A stretch of DNA of 52,529 nt, from the NCBI GenBank assembly GCA_959018045.1, contig CAUEJN010000004.1, forward strand, positions 1 through 52,529. Reading direction: 5' to 3'. The notes beneath the pieces were generated by a model. It was given only the letters and a program-made list of their open reading frames with translations. It was not told where the DNA came from and ran no database searches. Below are positions 32,866 to 41,641 of this stretch, piece after piece (position 1 is the stretch's first letter; every line of letters starts with the position of its first letter). The translations under genes and the position numbers were made by a program. This stretch comes from an uncultured Butyricicoccus sp. Its GTDB lineage: Bacteria > Bacillota > Clostridia > Oscillospirales > Butyricicoccaceae.

Positions 32866-34392
32866 TTAAGCGTTCTTATTTGCCTTCATCTTGCGCAGCA
32901 GGGACTTGACCGAGGGGGTCAGAACGAGTACGAGGAAGATGAGGAGCAGAACGATCTTCAGGGTAGAGTCAGCGAATACGGACAGGCTGCCCTGAGAAGC
33001 GATGAATGCCTTACGCATGTTCCCTTCGAGCATCGGAGCCAGAACGAATGCCAGCAGCATCGGAGCGGTCGGGAAGCCGTTTTTGTCGAGCAGGTAGCCT
33101 ACGATACCGGATACGAACATGACGATGACACCGTACATGGAGTAAGAGGTGGAGTAAGCACCAACGATGCAGACACAGGTGATGATCGGGATCATGAACT
33201 TGATCGGAACGCTCAGGATCTTAATCAGGAAGGGGATAACAACGACTGCGACTGCCAGGGTGAACAGGTTTGCGATGTACAGGGAAGAAATCAGGCTCCA
33301 GCAGAAATCGGGGTTGGTCTCGAAGAGCAGCGGGCCAGGATTCAGACCCCACATCATCAGACCGCCGAGCAGAACGGCGCCGGTACCCGAACCGGGGATA
33401 CCCAGAGCAAGCAGCGGAGCGAATGCGCCGGCAGCTGAGGAGTTGTTACCGGACTCGGATGCTGCGATACCTTCCAGAGCACCAGTGCCCATGGGCTCTT
33501 CACTCTTGAACTTCTTCTGCATTGCGTAGCCGACCATGGAGCCGGTGGTAGCACCCGAACCGGGCAGAACGCCGACGAAGGTGCCGAGGAGTGCGGAGCG
33601 GATTGCCGGAGGCAGCAGACGCTTGAAGTCGTGGCCGGTCAGCATGGAACCGCGGATGGACAGCTTAACAGCCTTGTAAGTACCGTTTGCGCGCTTTTCT
33701 TCGTCAGCCTTGCGCTCGTTGACCAGCTTGATAACCTGAGCGAAGCCAACTGCACCGATGATGAAGGGGGTGAAGGTGATGCCGCCCATGAGGTAGATGT
33801 TATCGAAGTTGTAGCGCGGTACACCGGTCAGGGTGTCCATACCGATGGAAGCGACCAGAATACCGAGCATGGTGATGACAACGCCCTTGGTGGGGTTCTC
33901 ACCGATCAGCCAGCTGATGGAGGTCATCGCGATCAGCAGAACCAGGGTCATCTCAGCGTAGCCGAAGTTCAGGCCGAGCTTTGCCAGACCGGAAGCGGTG
34001 ATGGTCAGGATGAGGATACCGATGGTACCGCCGATGAAGGAAGCGAAGTTCGCGGTCATCAGAGCCTGACCGGGACGACCCTTCTTAGCCATCGGGTAGC
34101 CGTCGAGTGCGGTGGTGATTGCCGGCGAGTCACCGGGGATGTTCAGCAGAATTGCGCTGAATGCGCCGCCGTACATGTTGGAGTAGTACAGCGCACCGAG
34201 CATGATGATTGCGGTGGTAGGGTTAAACTTGTAAGTCAGGGGCAGGAGCAGAGCGACGCCGGCCAGCGAGCCCAGACCGGGCATTGCGCCGACGATCAGG
34301 CCGAGGATGGCACCCAGCATACAAACGCCGATGTTCTGGGGATCAAAAACGACCTGGAAACCTGACAACAGGGAAGCAAAATTTGGTAACAT
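32866..34392 (-). CDS. tctA: TTT large membrane subunit TctA (system 1)
   Basis: 508-residue integral membrane protein with about 12 helices, the channel-forming large subunit of a tripartite tricarboxylate transporter. Family signatures are clear: GLIVGAMPGLGSLAGVALLLPLTY near residue 35, LNIPGDSPAITTALDGYPMAKKG (about 83-105), GVLPGSGATTGSMVGYAMQKK (about 270-290), GIAASESGNNSSAAGAFAPLLALGIPGSGTGAVLLGG (about 305-340). AGGAGGTCCGG precedes ATG 34392. It is 12 bp from tctB and 55 bp from tctC. The system probably imports a di- or tricarboxylate or a sugar acid using the ion gradient. Confidence 0.93.
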   Translation of the reverse strand: MLPNFASLLSGFQVVFDPQNIGVCMLGAILGLIVGAMPGLGSLAGVALLLPLTYKFNPTTAIIMLGALYYSNMYGGAFSAILLNIPGDSPAITTALDGYPMAKKGRPGQALMTANFASFIGGTIGILILTITASGLAKLGLNFGYAEMTLVLLIAMTSISWLIGENPTKGVVITMLGILVASIGMDTLTGVPRYNFDNIYLMGGITFTPFIIGAVGFAQVIKLVNERKADEEKRANGTYKAVKLSIRGSMLTGHDFKRLLPPAIRSALLGTFVGVLPGSGATTGSMVGYAMQKKFKSEEPMGTGALEGIAASESGNNSSAAGAFAPLLALGIPGSGTGAVLLGGLMMWGLNPGPLLFETNPDFCWSLISSLYIANLFTLAVAVVVIPFLIKILSVPIKFMIPIITCVCIVGAYSTSYSMYGVIVMFVSGIVGYLLDKNGFPTAPMLLAFVLAPMLEGNMRKAFIASQGSLSVFADSTLKIVLLLIFLVLVLTPSVKSLLRKMKANKNA

Positions 34393-34404
34393 ATCCGGAC
34401 CTCC

Positions 34405-34857
34405 TTACATCAGATAGGCGAACAGACCAACCGGGAACTGTACCTGCATCCAGAAGACGAATACGCCCAGAATCAGCGCAGCCATATAAACTTCGATGAT
34501 GATGGTAGCCTTCCAGGTAGCCTTCTCAACGACCTTGAGCCAGAGAAGCAGATACAGCAGGCAGCTGGCGATCAGACCGATGATGTAGCAGCCGATGATG
34601 ATGCCGCCGCCGCCCAGGATGACCATGAGCTCATTTCTGTTGTACACAGGAGCGTCTTCATTGCTGCGCAGCATCTGAACCAGGCACAGGAGGCTGGTTG
34701 CGAGCAGTACCACAGCGATGATGATGGGGAAGAACGCAGCCGTCGGCTGACCCTCCCAGAAACCGAAGTCCTGCAGACCGACCACAATGAACACGATCGC
34801 AATGATGGCGGTGATGATGGGGACCAGGATGCGGGAGTTTACTTTTCTTTTCTCCAC
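34405..34857 (-). CDS. tctB: TTT small membrane subunit TctB (system 1, GTG start)
   Basis: 150-residue membrane protein with four predicted helices and the poorly conserved pattern of TctB: IITAIIAIVFIVVGLQDFGF, AAFFPIIIAVVLLATSLLCL, GGGGIIIGCYIIGLIASCLL and IIIEVYMAALILGVFVFW. The start is the GTG at 34857, because GAAGGAGGAAAC sits directly before it; upstream extension lacks conservation and a ribosome binding site. It is the first gene of operon 1, about 520 nt downstream of the promoter at 35388-35416. Confidence 0.85.
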   Translation of the reverse strand: MEKRKVNSRILVPIITAIIAIVFIVVGLQDFGFWEGQPTAAFFPIIIAVVLLATSLLCLVQMLRSNEDAPVYNRNELMVILGGGGIIIGCYIIGLIASCLLYLLLWLKVVEKATWKATIIIEVYMAALILGVFVFWMQVQFPVGLFAYLM

Positions 34858-35381
34858 AATGTTTCCTCCTTCAATCTTCTTATGTTTCTTAGAATCCGCA
34901 GATCTTGTCGTACGCGGTGAAAACCCTGCGAAACGACCCGTACCGTCCACGGAAAGAAATCAGTGGTGGTAGTGGAAAACGTACGCGGCAGTCAGGGCAG
35001 AGACAACCAGATCTTTGTCGTATGGCCAAAAAGCATGGAAACGTGATCCAGTTTTCCAGAACCGAAAAAATACAATCGATCTGTCCAACAGAATCGGTCA
35101 CAGACGGCAAATTGGTGTAACAGTTTTCCCCCTCTCTGTGTAGATGCCAATTTTGCCTGTGTGCGTTCGGACGGTGCCTTGATCGTACCGCATTGTACCT
35201 CTCGGACCTAAGCAATCACGGAAGTACTATACGGAATCGGTCTAAAACCACCGGGAAAGCGCCGATGCAGGGTCAAACGAAGTTGGATTTGACCGGTGCG
35301 GAACTCTCAATTTTTCATGCTTTTCACACGACAGAAAAGCCCTGTTCTGACCACTCGGTTTTTATTTAAGTACCACGTATT
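34858..35381 (-). promoter_or_regulatory. Long leader of the tctBAC operon 1
   Basis: About 520 nt between the predicted transcription start and the GTG of tctB, without a credible gene. One long-range stem is clear on the minus strand: GGCAAAATTGG (near 35146-35157) with CCAATTTGCC (near 35105-35115), enclosing about 30 nt. I recognise no known riboswitch. Confidence 0.45.
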
Positions 35382-35391
35382 TATTTAAGTA
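35361..35391. repeat. Direct operator-like repeats at the tctBAC promoter
   Basis: TTTATTTAAGTA occurs at 35361-35372 and again at 35380-35391, 19 bp apart, about two helical turns. One copy overlaps the -10 box and the other covers the start region of the minus-strand promoter. This is a typical arrangement for cooperative repressor binding. Confidence 0.65.
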
Positions 35392-35416
35392 TAACTTGTA
35401 TTTGTTAAAAGGTCAA
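35388..35416 (-). promoter_or_regulatory. Promoter of the tctBAC operon 1
   Basis: On the minus strand TTGACC (35416-35411) and TATACT (35393-35388) with 17-bp spacing, in a locally AT-rich segment overlapped by the direct repeats. Confidence 0.7.
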
Positions 35417-36024
35417 CAATCTCTTGAAAATCTGTTTAATATTAATAAGTATAAAACGCCAGGTTTCGTAACTTCTGCATAAATGTCTGGAGGCAGAAAA
35501 AGCCGGTGACGGCCGGACACGGTAAGGGTCAGATACACCGGAAACCCAATGGGGACAGATGGGGAAGGCTGATATACACTGCGCAGGCTGGTGCGGTGCG
35601 CACCCTGTCTCGCAGACGGGAATAAGAACGGCGTTCGGCATATTTTATGGGGATTTTTGGCAAAAATGGGTGTGTGCACAGACAGAACAGCCTTTTGTTT
35701 CGACTGACGTTTCCGCGAAAAAGCAGACGGGACAGATGGACAAATGCCGCCGCTGGTGGGGAAATTTTGTAACCAAAAAGAGGCACCTGACGGGGGAGAT
35801 AAAAAGGTTTCATCGGGCAAAATGAGGGTGCGGATGGATGCGCAATGTCTACAAAAAATGGAAGATAAATTCTGCTAAAATGAACAAAGCAATTTGCGCA
35901 GAATGGGACGGAAAATTGCGGGTTTTGTCGAGGCTGCTTGCGGCCAGAAGCGGAACCGGCGAACAATCTTTCGCCTTTTTAGGCATACAGGACAAAAATC
36001 GTGATAATCCCGGTCAAATGGATA
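35417..36024. other. Intergenic region without recognised gene
   Basis: About 600 bp between the tctBAC promoter and the terminator of the second transporter operon. Open frames on both strands are short, lack ribosome binding sites and do not resemble any family I know. The position would suit a lost regulator gene, but nothing supports that. Confidence 0.4.
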
Positions 36025-36060
36025 AAAAAATCCCCGTATCTTTCGATACGGGGATTTTTT
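36025..36060. terminator. Terminator of the lacI-MBL-tctCBA operon
   Basis: A 16-bp stem AAAAAATCCCCGTATC/GATACGGGGATTTTTT with loop TTTC (36025-36060), active on both strands. It lies about 120 bp past the tctA stop at 36178. Confidence 0.85.
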
Positions 36061-36177
36061 GTGAGGAGGGAAGAAAAAAGAGGAGAGAAATCCTCAGCAA
36101 TGAGAATCGGTGTAGGAGCGAACAGATGCTGCGGAAAATGTGAGGAACGCAGCACCTGTTCCCGGAAAAAGAGAGAG

Positions 36178-37665
36178 TTAGGTGCGAGCATTTGCCTTGT
36201 GGTTTTTCCACGCGAACAGTGCGATGGAGCCGACTGCGATGAGCAGGAATGCCAGGCTGATGGGACGGGTGACAAAGATGCTCAGGCTGCCGTCAGACAG
36301 CAGCAGTGCGCGGCGAAAGTTGTCCTCTGCCAGCGGGCCGAGCACGATGCCCAGTAGGATGGGAACCAGCTGGAAATCCATGCGGCGCAGGAAGTAAGAG
36401 ATGATACCGAAAATAAGGATGATATAGATATCATACAGACGGTTGTTGGTGGAATACGAGCCTGCGATGCAGAAGGTGAGCACGATACAGGCGAGCATTT
36501 CGTAGGGAATGCGGGTGATGTGCGCGTAAAAACGGGTGAATACGCTGCCGATGAGGTACATGAAGACGTTGACGATGATCAGACCGATCATGATGGCGTA
36601 CAGGATGTTGCCCTGATCCTTAAACAGCATCGGGCCGGGCACCATGCCGTGAATCATGAACGCGCCCATGAGAATGGCGGTTGCACCGTCACCGGGAACG
36701 CCCAGTGTGAGCATGGGAATCATAGTCGCGCCGCACGCGCCATTGTTGGCCGATTCGGAAGCTGCGATGCCCTCGATTTCGCCCTGACCGAAGGTTTCGG
36801 GGTGTTTGGAGGACTGCTTGGTCTGATTATAGGAGATGAACGCCGCCAGACCGCCGCCCGTGCCGGGGGTTGCACCGATGATGATGCCGATGAGCGAGCC
36901 GAGCGCGATGGGTTTGCGGCAACGGCGATATTCGTCGCGGGTAATCCTGTCTTTGGTGATGGCGGCGGCGCTGACGTTCTGGCGATCGATCTTGGGGTTG
37001 TACTGCGATTTCATCATAATTTCCGAGATCGCGAACAGACCGATGAGCGCGATGATCAGGTCGATGCCGCTCATGAGGTTGATGTTGCCGAAGGTGAAGC
37101 GGGTGGTGCCGCTGATGTTGTCCATACCGATGGTGGACATAAAGATACCGATACAAGCACCGATGAGGCCCTTAAAGATACTCTTATTGGACACGCCTGC
37201 GATGACCGACAGTCCGAAGACTGCGAGGGCGAGGTATTCAGCGGGGCCAAAGAGCAGGGTGATTTTGGCGATCTGGGGCGCTAAGAAGAGCAGGGCGAAG
37301 GCGCTGAGCAGACCGCCGGTGGTCGAGGCGAAGAGCGCCATGGACAGGGCTTTGTAAGCCTGTCCTTTTTTGGCCAGCGGGTAGCCGTCAAACAGGGTAG
37401 CGGCGTTGGCCGAAGTGCCGGGGGTGTTAATCAGGATAGCGGTGATTGAGCCGCCGTATGTGCCGCCGCAGTAGATGGCCAGCAGCATGAGGATGGCCAT
37501 GGTCGGTTCCATGCCGTAGGTCAGCGGGATGCACAGGATGATGCCAAGGTCAGAAGTCAGACCGGGGATTGCGCCGACGACGATGCCCAGGGCAAGGCCG
37601 ATCGGGATGACGATGAAGTTCTGCCATTGCAGCAGGATATCCAGTCCTTGAAAGAACAGTTCCAC
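36178..37665 (-). CDS. tctA: TTT large membrane subunit TctA (system 2, GTG start)
   Basis: 495-residue TctA paralogue. Signatures: GIVVGAIPGLTSDLGIILCIPLTYG (about residues 30-54), LINTPGTSANAATLFDGYPLAKKG (about 79-102), GIIIGATPGTGGGLAAFISYNQTKQ (about 260-284), GIAASESANNGACGATMIPMLTLGVPGDGATAILMGA (about 297-333). It is clearly diverged from system 1 (for example NTPGTSANAAT against NIPGDSPAITT), so the two did not arise by a recent duplication. The GTG start at 37665 follows AAGGGAGG. It is the last gene of a five-gene operon. Confidence 0.92.
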   Translation of the reverse strand: MELFFQGLDILLQWQNFIVIPIGLALGIVVGAIPGLTSDLGIILCIPLTYGMEPTMAILMLLAIYCGGTYGGSITAILINTPGTSANAATLFDGYPLAKKGQAYKALSMALFASTTGGLLSAFALLFLAPQIAKITLLFGPAEYLALAVFGLSVIAGVSNKSIFKGLIGACIGIFMSTIGMDNISGTTRFTFGNINLMSGIDLIIALIGLFAISEIMMKSQYNPKIDRQNVSAAAITKDRITRDEYRRCRKPIALGSLIGIIIGATPGTGGGLAAFISYNQTKQSSKHPETFGQGEIEGIAASESANNGACGATMIPMLTLGVPGDGATAILMGAFMIHGMVPGPMLFKDQGNILYAIMIGLIIVNVFMYLIGSVFTRFYAHITRIPYEMLACIVLTFCIAGSYSTNNRLYDIYIILIFGIISYFLRRMDFQLVPILLGIVLGPLAEDNFRRALLLSDGSLSIFVTRPISLAFLLIAVGSIALFAWKNHKANART

Positions 37666-37686
37666 AAAAATCCTCCCTTCTCAGAA

Positions 37687-38151
37687 TCACGGCAGAGAGA
37701 TGCGCAGCAGGACGGCGAATACATAGTAGACCACGCCGACCATGACGAGCGGGATTGCGTAATAGTACCACTTGCGCGCACCGTAGAATAGCAGAATGGC
37801 GATGACCAGCAGAACGGTCGAGACGATGAAGCCGAGCAGGGTGACGAGAAAGCAGTAGATGATGAGGAAGGCAGCGAACAGCAGCGAGCGCATTTCCCGA
37901 CGGAAGCCGTCCGAGTGGAAGCGCTCGCGCGTGATGACGATTTCCTTTTTGTCGTGGGACAGCAGTCCCTGAATGAGCAGACCAGCCGAGCACAGGAACA
38001 GTCCGCCGATGGCGATGCGCGGGATGGTCTGGGCGTTGATTGCGGTTTTCTCGAGGGTCTGGATCTGGGAGGGGATGAGCAGCCAGAGCACGGCGGCGAC
38101 GATGACAAAGACCAGACCGGAGATAATTTCAGAATTGTACTTGATTTTCAT
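37687..38151 (-). CDS. tctB: TTT small membrane subunit TctB (system 2)
   Basis: 154-residue protein with four hydrophobic segments, matching the TctB pattern: KYNSEIISGLVFVIVAAVLW at the N-terminus, IPRIAIGGLFLCSAGLLIQG, a charged loop (HDKKEIVITRERF), then two further helix pairs. It lies 21 bp before tctA and is separated from tctC by a stem-loop. GAGGTGACC precedes the ATG. Confidence 0.85.
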   Translation of the reverse strand: MKIKYNSEIISGLVFVIVAAVLWLLIPSQIQTLEKTAINAQTIPRIAIGGLFLCSAGLLIQGLLSHDKKEIVITRERFHSDGFRREMRSLLFAAFLIIYCFLVTLLGFIVSTVLLVIAILLFYGARKWYYYAIPLVMVGVVYYVFAVLLRISLP

Positions 38152-38176
38152 AGTCGGTCACCTCAAAGGGGGAGCC

Positions 38177-38204
38177 CCCGGTGACCGTTTGACCGGTCGC
38201 CGGG
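38177..38204 (-). promoter_or_regulatory. Intercistronic hairpin between tctC and tctB (system 2)
   Basis: Stem CCCGGTGACCG/CGGTCGCCGGG (38177-38187 with 38194-38204) lying 13-40 bp past the tctC stop, with no T-run. Such hairpins after a binding-protein gene often stabilise its mRNA, giving excess receptor over membrane subunits; that role is inferred. Confidence 0.6.
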
Positions 38205-38216
38205 CGCGGTTGTGAC

Positions 38217-39212
38217 TTACTGGATGAGCGGGATGTAGTCCTTCATGGCGGTGGTCTGATCCTCGATCATGGTCAGGATCTCGTCCTCGGTTGCGCCCCA
38301 GGCTTCCATACCCATTTCGCTCATAAACTTCTGGAAATCGGGATCGGCATAGACGTCCTGGATGAACTTGGTCAGGACGGCCTTCTTGCTGTCGTCTACC
38401 GACGAGCGAACGGCGAAGTAATCCATGCCGGTGAATTCTACGTCAATGCCCTGCTCCTTGAAGGACGGGATATGACCGATGCCCTCGACGTCGATGCCCT
38501 CGGGGATGAAGGTGCCTAGGCAGTTGAGCTCACCGCTTACAACATAGTCGCGGTAAACCGGGGGCGAACCGATGGCAACGTCGACATGTCCGCCGACCAG
38601 TGCGTTGATGGCATCCTGACCGCCGTCATAGGGAATGGCCTCTGCCGGGATGTCGAGCAGCTTAAATAGAACCGAGATCATGGTATAGCTGTCATTGCCG
38701 GGGCCGCCGGTGGTCGCATACTTGATGGTCTTGCCCGAAGCCGCATATTCCTTGAGCTGGTCGATGGTGGTGATACCGCTCTTGGCGTTGGTCAGCACGA
38801 CAAACTCAGTGATGCGCATGCCGATGAGCGGGGTGATGTCGTCGAGCTTATAGGCAACGTTCTGGAAGCTGGGGGTCAGAGAGAACAGCGGGCCGTTTGC
38901 GACAACCATCGAGTAGCCGTCGTCGGGCGCCTGCAGGGCTGCGGTCATTGCGATCGTGCCCGCGCCGCCGGTCTTGTTTTCGACGATGACCGGGACACCC
39001 AGATATTTTTCACCGTAGGATGCAACCTGACGCGCGATGGTGTCGGGGCCGCCGCCCAAGCTCCAGGGCATGATGATGGTGACCTGTTTGGAGGGGAATT
39101 TTTCCTCCTTACCGCCCGCCGTGCTGCCGCCCGGACTGTTGCAGGCGGTGGAAGATAACAGCATACCGGCTGCGAGCAGGATACCAAGAACGCGTTTTGT
39201 CATTTTTTTCAT
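38217..39212 (-). CDS. tctC: TTT substrate-binding lipoprotein TctC (system 2)
   Basis: 331-residue Bug/TctC-family receptor with a signal peptide and a lipobox ending S-T-A-C (Cys about 23). Conserved parts: KQVTIIMPWSLGGGPDTIARQVA (the carboxylate-binding first loop), VPVIVENKTGGAGTIAMTA, the FPSF-like FQNVAYKLDDITPLIGM, TTGGPGNDSYTMISVL and VDVAIGSPPVYRDYV. Start at 39212 is supported by AAAGGAG and by an ATGA overlap with the stop of the MBL-fold gene. System 1 and 2 receptors differ strongly, so the substrates probably differ. Confidence 0.9.
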   Translation of the reverse strand: MKKMTKRVLGILLAAGMLLSSTACNSPGGSTAGGKEEKFPSKQVTIIMPWSLGGGPDTIARQVASYGEKYLGVPVIVENKTGGAGTIAMTAALQAPDDGYSMVVANGPLFSLTPSFQNVAYKLDDITPLIGMRITEFVVLTNAKSGITTIDQLKEYAASGKTIKYATTGGPGNDSYTMISVLFKLLDIPAEAIPYDGGQDAINALVGGHVDVAIGSPPVYRDYVVSGELNCLGTFIPEGIDVEGIGHIPSFKEQGIDVEFTGMDYFAVRSSVDDSKKAVLTKFIQDVYADPDFQKFMSEMGMEAWGATEDEILTMIEDQTTAMKDYIPLIQ

Positions 39213-40198
39213 GGCTTTTTCTCCTTTTCCTCGGTTGAGTTCATTTTCATCCATTCGGTCTGAATTAGACCGCAATTCATACGAAGGGTGACGGCTTGCG
39301 CGCCGTGCGGGTTGGAAAAGTACGGGGGATAGGCGCGTTCGTCGGTGAACAGCAGCTGCGCGTCGGGGTGTATGTTGTGCAGGATGCGGTAAACCTCCGG
39401 GTTTGCGCTGTTGTACCGGCGGTCGGAGGATGCGGTGGTGATGATTGCCTGTAAGGGCATTTTTTGTACGATTTTTGGGTCAATACTGTCGATTTGACCG
39501 TGATGCGGCAATTTGAGAACGTTTACATTTTCGAGTAAAGAAAAATCAATGTGATTCCAGTTATGGGGGCAGTTGTCGCCCGGGAGCAGACAGCACAGCT
39601 TGCCGTCGGTCACCTTGAGCACCAGACTGGTGTCGTTTGCGGTGCGGTCGAGCTGGGTGAGCGCGGGTGTGGGATCGTCCTGCGGTTCGGCTTGGACGAT
39701 TTGCGCTTCAAAATCGGTTGCGACCTGCACGGGCGGCGCCAGCACTTCGATGCGCAGACCGTTTACCGGGGTCAGCACGTCGCCGCAGCGCAGCGTATGC
39801 ACCGGACTGCCACGGTTGTCGGCCAATTTTACAATCTGTTCGGCATCATGCAGCGCTTTGGTGAATAGCGGGACGCTGCGCGCCGCCTGCGCGTTCGGCT
39901 TGAGCCGCTGCACGCCGCGCAGAACGTCGGGCTGGCAGGGCAGAGCGATTGCACCAATCGGGAAGTGCGCCGCGATGTCGGCAAAGCCGCAGGTGTGGTC
40001 CTCGTGGATGTGCGAGAGCACCGCGAGATCGATGCGGCTGATGCCCTGAGCGGCCAGAAAGTCACGGGCAGGAATACGGTCAGGGAACCCCTCGAATTCC
40101 TGCGGCAGCGTGCTTCCGCCGTCAACCAACAGGGTGAATGCACCCTTTTGGATCAGGATGGCATCGCCATACCCCACATTGATGAACGTAATTTGCAA
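39209..40198 (-). CDS. MBL-fold hydrolase of the ComEC/Rec2-like type
   Basis: The 329-residue product is a metallo-beta-lactamase-fold hydrolase without membrane segments. Motifs: INVGYGDAILIQ and LVDGGS at the N-terminus, the metal-binding SHIHEDHTCG (HxHxDH, about residues 62-71), LLPGDN (about 211) and LKLPHHGQIDS (about 231-241). This is the ComEC C-terminal/YtnP-like group that includes esterases, lactonases and phosphodiesterases; no signal peptide is seen. Its stop overlaps the tctC start (ATGA), so hydrolase and transporter receptor are translationally coupled. The natural reading is that it hydrolyses the imported compound, for example a lactone or ester of a carboxylic acid; this is inference. 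The start at 40198 follows GGAGG, 22 bp after lacI. Confidence 0.85.
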   Translation of the reverse strand: MQITFINVGYGDAILIQKGAFTLLVDGGSTLPQEFEGFPDRIPARDFLAAQGISRIDLAVLSHIHEDHTCGFADIAAHFPIGAIALPCQPDVLRGVQRLKPNAQAARSVPLFTKALHDAEQIVKLADNRGSPVHTLRCGDVLTPVNGLRIEVLAPPVQVATDFEAQIVQAEPQDDPTPALTQLDRTANDTSLVLKVTDGKLCCLLPGDNCPHNWNHIDFSLLENVNVLKLPHHGQIDSIDPKIVQKMPLQAIITTASSDRRYNSANPEVYRILHNIHPDAQLLFTDERAYPPYFSNPHGAQAVTLRMNCGLIQTEWMKMNSTEEKEKKP

Positions 40199-40220
40199 TC
40201 GCAGCGCCTCCTTCCGGCGG

Positions 40221-41216
40221 TCAGGTGGTTTGCCGAACGATCAGACGAACGTCGGTCTGAATGACTTGTTTTTCTGCAGAGCCCTGCTCGATCTGCGCGA
40301 TCAGACGCTCGGCAGCGATGCGGCCCATAGCAACCTTGTCGATGTGTACGGTGGTCAGTTCGGGTTCGACCAGACGGCTGTTTTCGCTGTCGTCGTAGCC
40401 CACGATGGCGATATCTTCCGGGATACGCAGTCCCGCGCGCAGCACCGCCTTCATCGCACCGATGGCGATGGTATCGTTGGTGCAGAACAGCGCGGTGGGA
40501 CGGTCACTCAGCGATAACATGAGCGAAGTGCAGGCAATTGCAGCCTCAACCGTGGGTTCGATGGACTGTACCAGACGGAAATCGATGGGCTGACCGATCT
40601 CGCGCAGCACATCACAGTAGCCGTTGTAGCGTGCCATGTAGACGTGCGGCGAGAAGTTGCCCGCGATCAGACCGATGCGGCGATGGCCGCGCTCGGCCAG
40701 ATGGCGCATAGCGAGTACCGCGCCGCCGTACTGGTCGGTGGTGACGCACAGCAGGTGGTCGAGGTCGAGTGCGTTGTTGAGCAGCACGACCGGCATGTTT
40801 TGCTGCTGAAGGTCGAGCACGGTCTGCATGTCCGAATGACCGGCTAAAATCACGCCGTCCATCTGCTTTTTGACACAGATTTGACCGTTTGGCAGGTGCA
40901 AATCGCGGTCAGAGGAGATAAACAGACTGTATCCATGCTGTGCGCAGGTTTGCAGGACGCTCTCGAAGATGGGAGAGTAGAAGGGATTGAGCACGACCGG
41001 ATACTGCTTTTCGTAGATGACAAAGCCGATGTTGTCGGTTCGGCCGCGTACCATCGCCCGAGCGATTGCATCGGGGGTGTAGTTGAGCGCACGCGCGGCG
41101 GCATAGACCTTTTCGCGGGTCTTGTCCGAGACCTGTTCCGGGCTTGCGAAGGCACGGGAGACCGTGGCCTTGGAGTAGCCGCACAATTTTGCAACATCTA
41201 AGATCGTGACTGCCAT
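40221..41216 (-). CDS. LacI-family transcriptional regulator
   Basis: The 331-residue product has a LacI helix-turn-helix at the N-terminus (VTILDVAKLCGYSKATVSRAF, then the hinge helix with NYTPDAIARAM) and a sugar-binding-like effector domain (MDGVILAGHSD, HLAERGHRRIGLIAGN, PTALFCTNDTIAIGAMKAVL, IAIVGYDDSENSRLVEPELTTV). ATG 41216 follows AGAGG. It heads the operon lacI-MBL-tctC-tctB-tctA with only 22 bp to the next gene, so it likely regulates this transporter and itself through the palindrome at 41240-41253. LacI regulators usually bind sugars, hinting that the transported acid is a sugar derivative. Confidence 0.92.
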   Translation of the reverse strand: MAVTILDVAKLCGYSKATVSRAFASPEQVSDKTREKVYAAARALNYTPDAIARAMVRGRTDNIGFVIYEKQYPVVLNPFYSPIFESVLQTCAQHGYSLFISSDRDLHLPNGQICVKKQMDGVILAGHSDMQTVLDLQQQNMPVVLLNNALDLDHLLCVTTDQYGGAVLAMRHLAERGHRRIGLIAGNFSPHVYMARYNGYCDVLREIGQPIDFRLVQSIEPTVEAAIACTSLMLSLSDRPTALFCTNDTIAIGAMKAVLRAGLRIPEDIAIVGYDDSENSRLVEPELTTVHIDKVAMGRIAAERLIAQIEQGSAEKQVIQTDVRLIVRQTT

Positions 41217-41239
41217 AGTATAAGACCTCTGCTTTGTTT

Positions 41240-41253
41240 TGAGAACGTTCTCA
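41240..41253. promoter_or_regulatory. LacI-type operator
   Basis: TGAGAACGTTCTCA is a perfect 14-bp palindrome with the central CG typical of LacI/CcpA-family sites. It lies 24 bp upstream of the lacI start codon and within its predicted transcript, fitting autorepression by a roadblock. Confidence 0.75.
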
Positions 41254-41327
41254 TTTCTGGGATAAAACCAGACAGCATTCAACTTGAATGCTGCCGGGGG
41301 AACGTTTCGTGGATTGATCGTGTCTTT

Positions 41328-41356
41328 ATCTTACTCGTATCTGTCAAAAATGTCAA
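41328..41356 (-). promoter_or_regulatory. Promoter of the lacI-MBL-tctCBA operon
   Basis: On the minus strand perfect TTGACA (41356-41351) and TAAGAT (41333-41328) with 17-bp spacing. The leader of about 105 nt contains the stem CAGCATTCAA/TTGAATGCTG (about 41270-41291) and the operator palindrome. Confidence 0.7.
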
Positions 41357-41596
41357 AGGGTTTTGCGGAAAAAACGAAATTTTGAATATTTTTGACAAAA
41401 ACGCCTGAACGCTTTTAGGCAACTCGGAGAGGGGAAAATGCAGAGCGGAAAGAGATGAGGAATTCCTGTCAATCATGCGAAAGAGAACGATCTCTTACAA
41501 AAAATCCGCAATATTTGCACAGAAAAAGTCCCATGTATCCTGATTTTCGATATGGTCATTTCCTGATGATGACTTTTGTTATTATAAAACAGGTGC

Positions 41597-41637
41597 AAAA
41601 AACTGCCGCCGTGAGACAATCCTCGCGGCGGCAGCTT
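41597..41637 (-). terminator. Terminator of the sucrose/galactoside locus
   Basis: Stem CTGCCGCC...GGCGGCAG with inner GTGAG/CTCGC (41603-41634). On the minus strand it is followed by six T residues. It lies just past the HAD gene stop. Confidence 0.8.
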
Positions 41638-41641
41638 TGCA

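Noticed and set aside
35361..35391. Possible start of a CRISPR or iteron array
   Set aside because: Only two good repeat units are present and they sit on a promoter, so an operator is the better explanation. No CRISPR array, cas gene or replication initiator is in the window.
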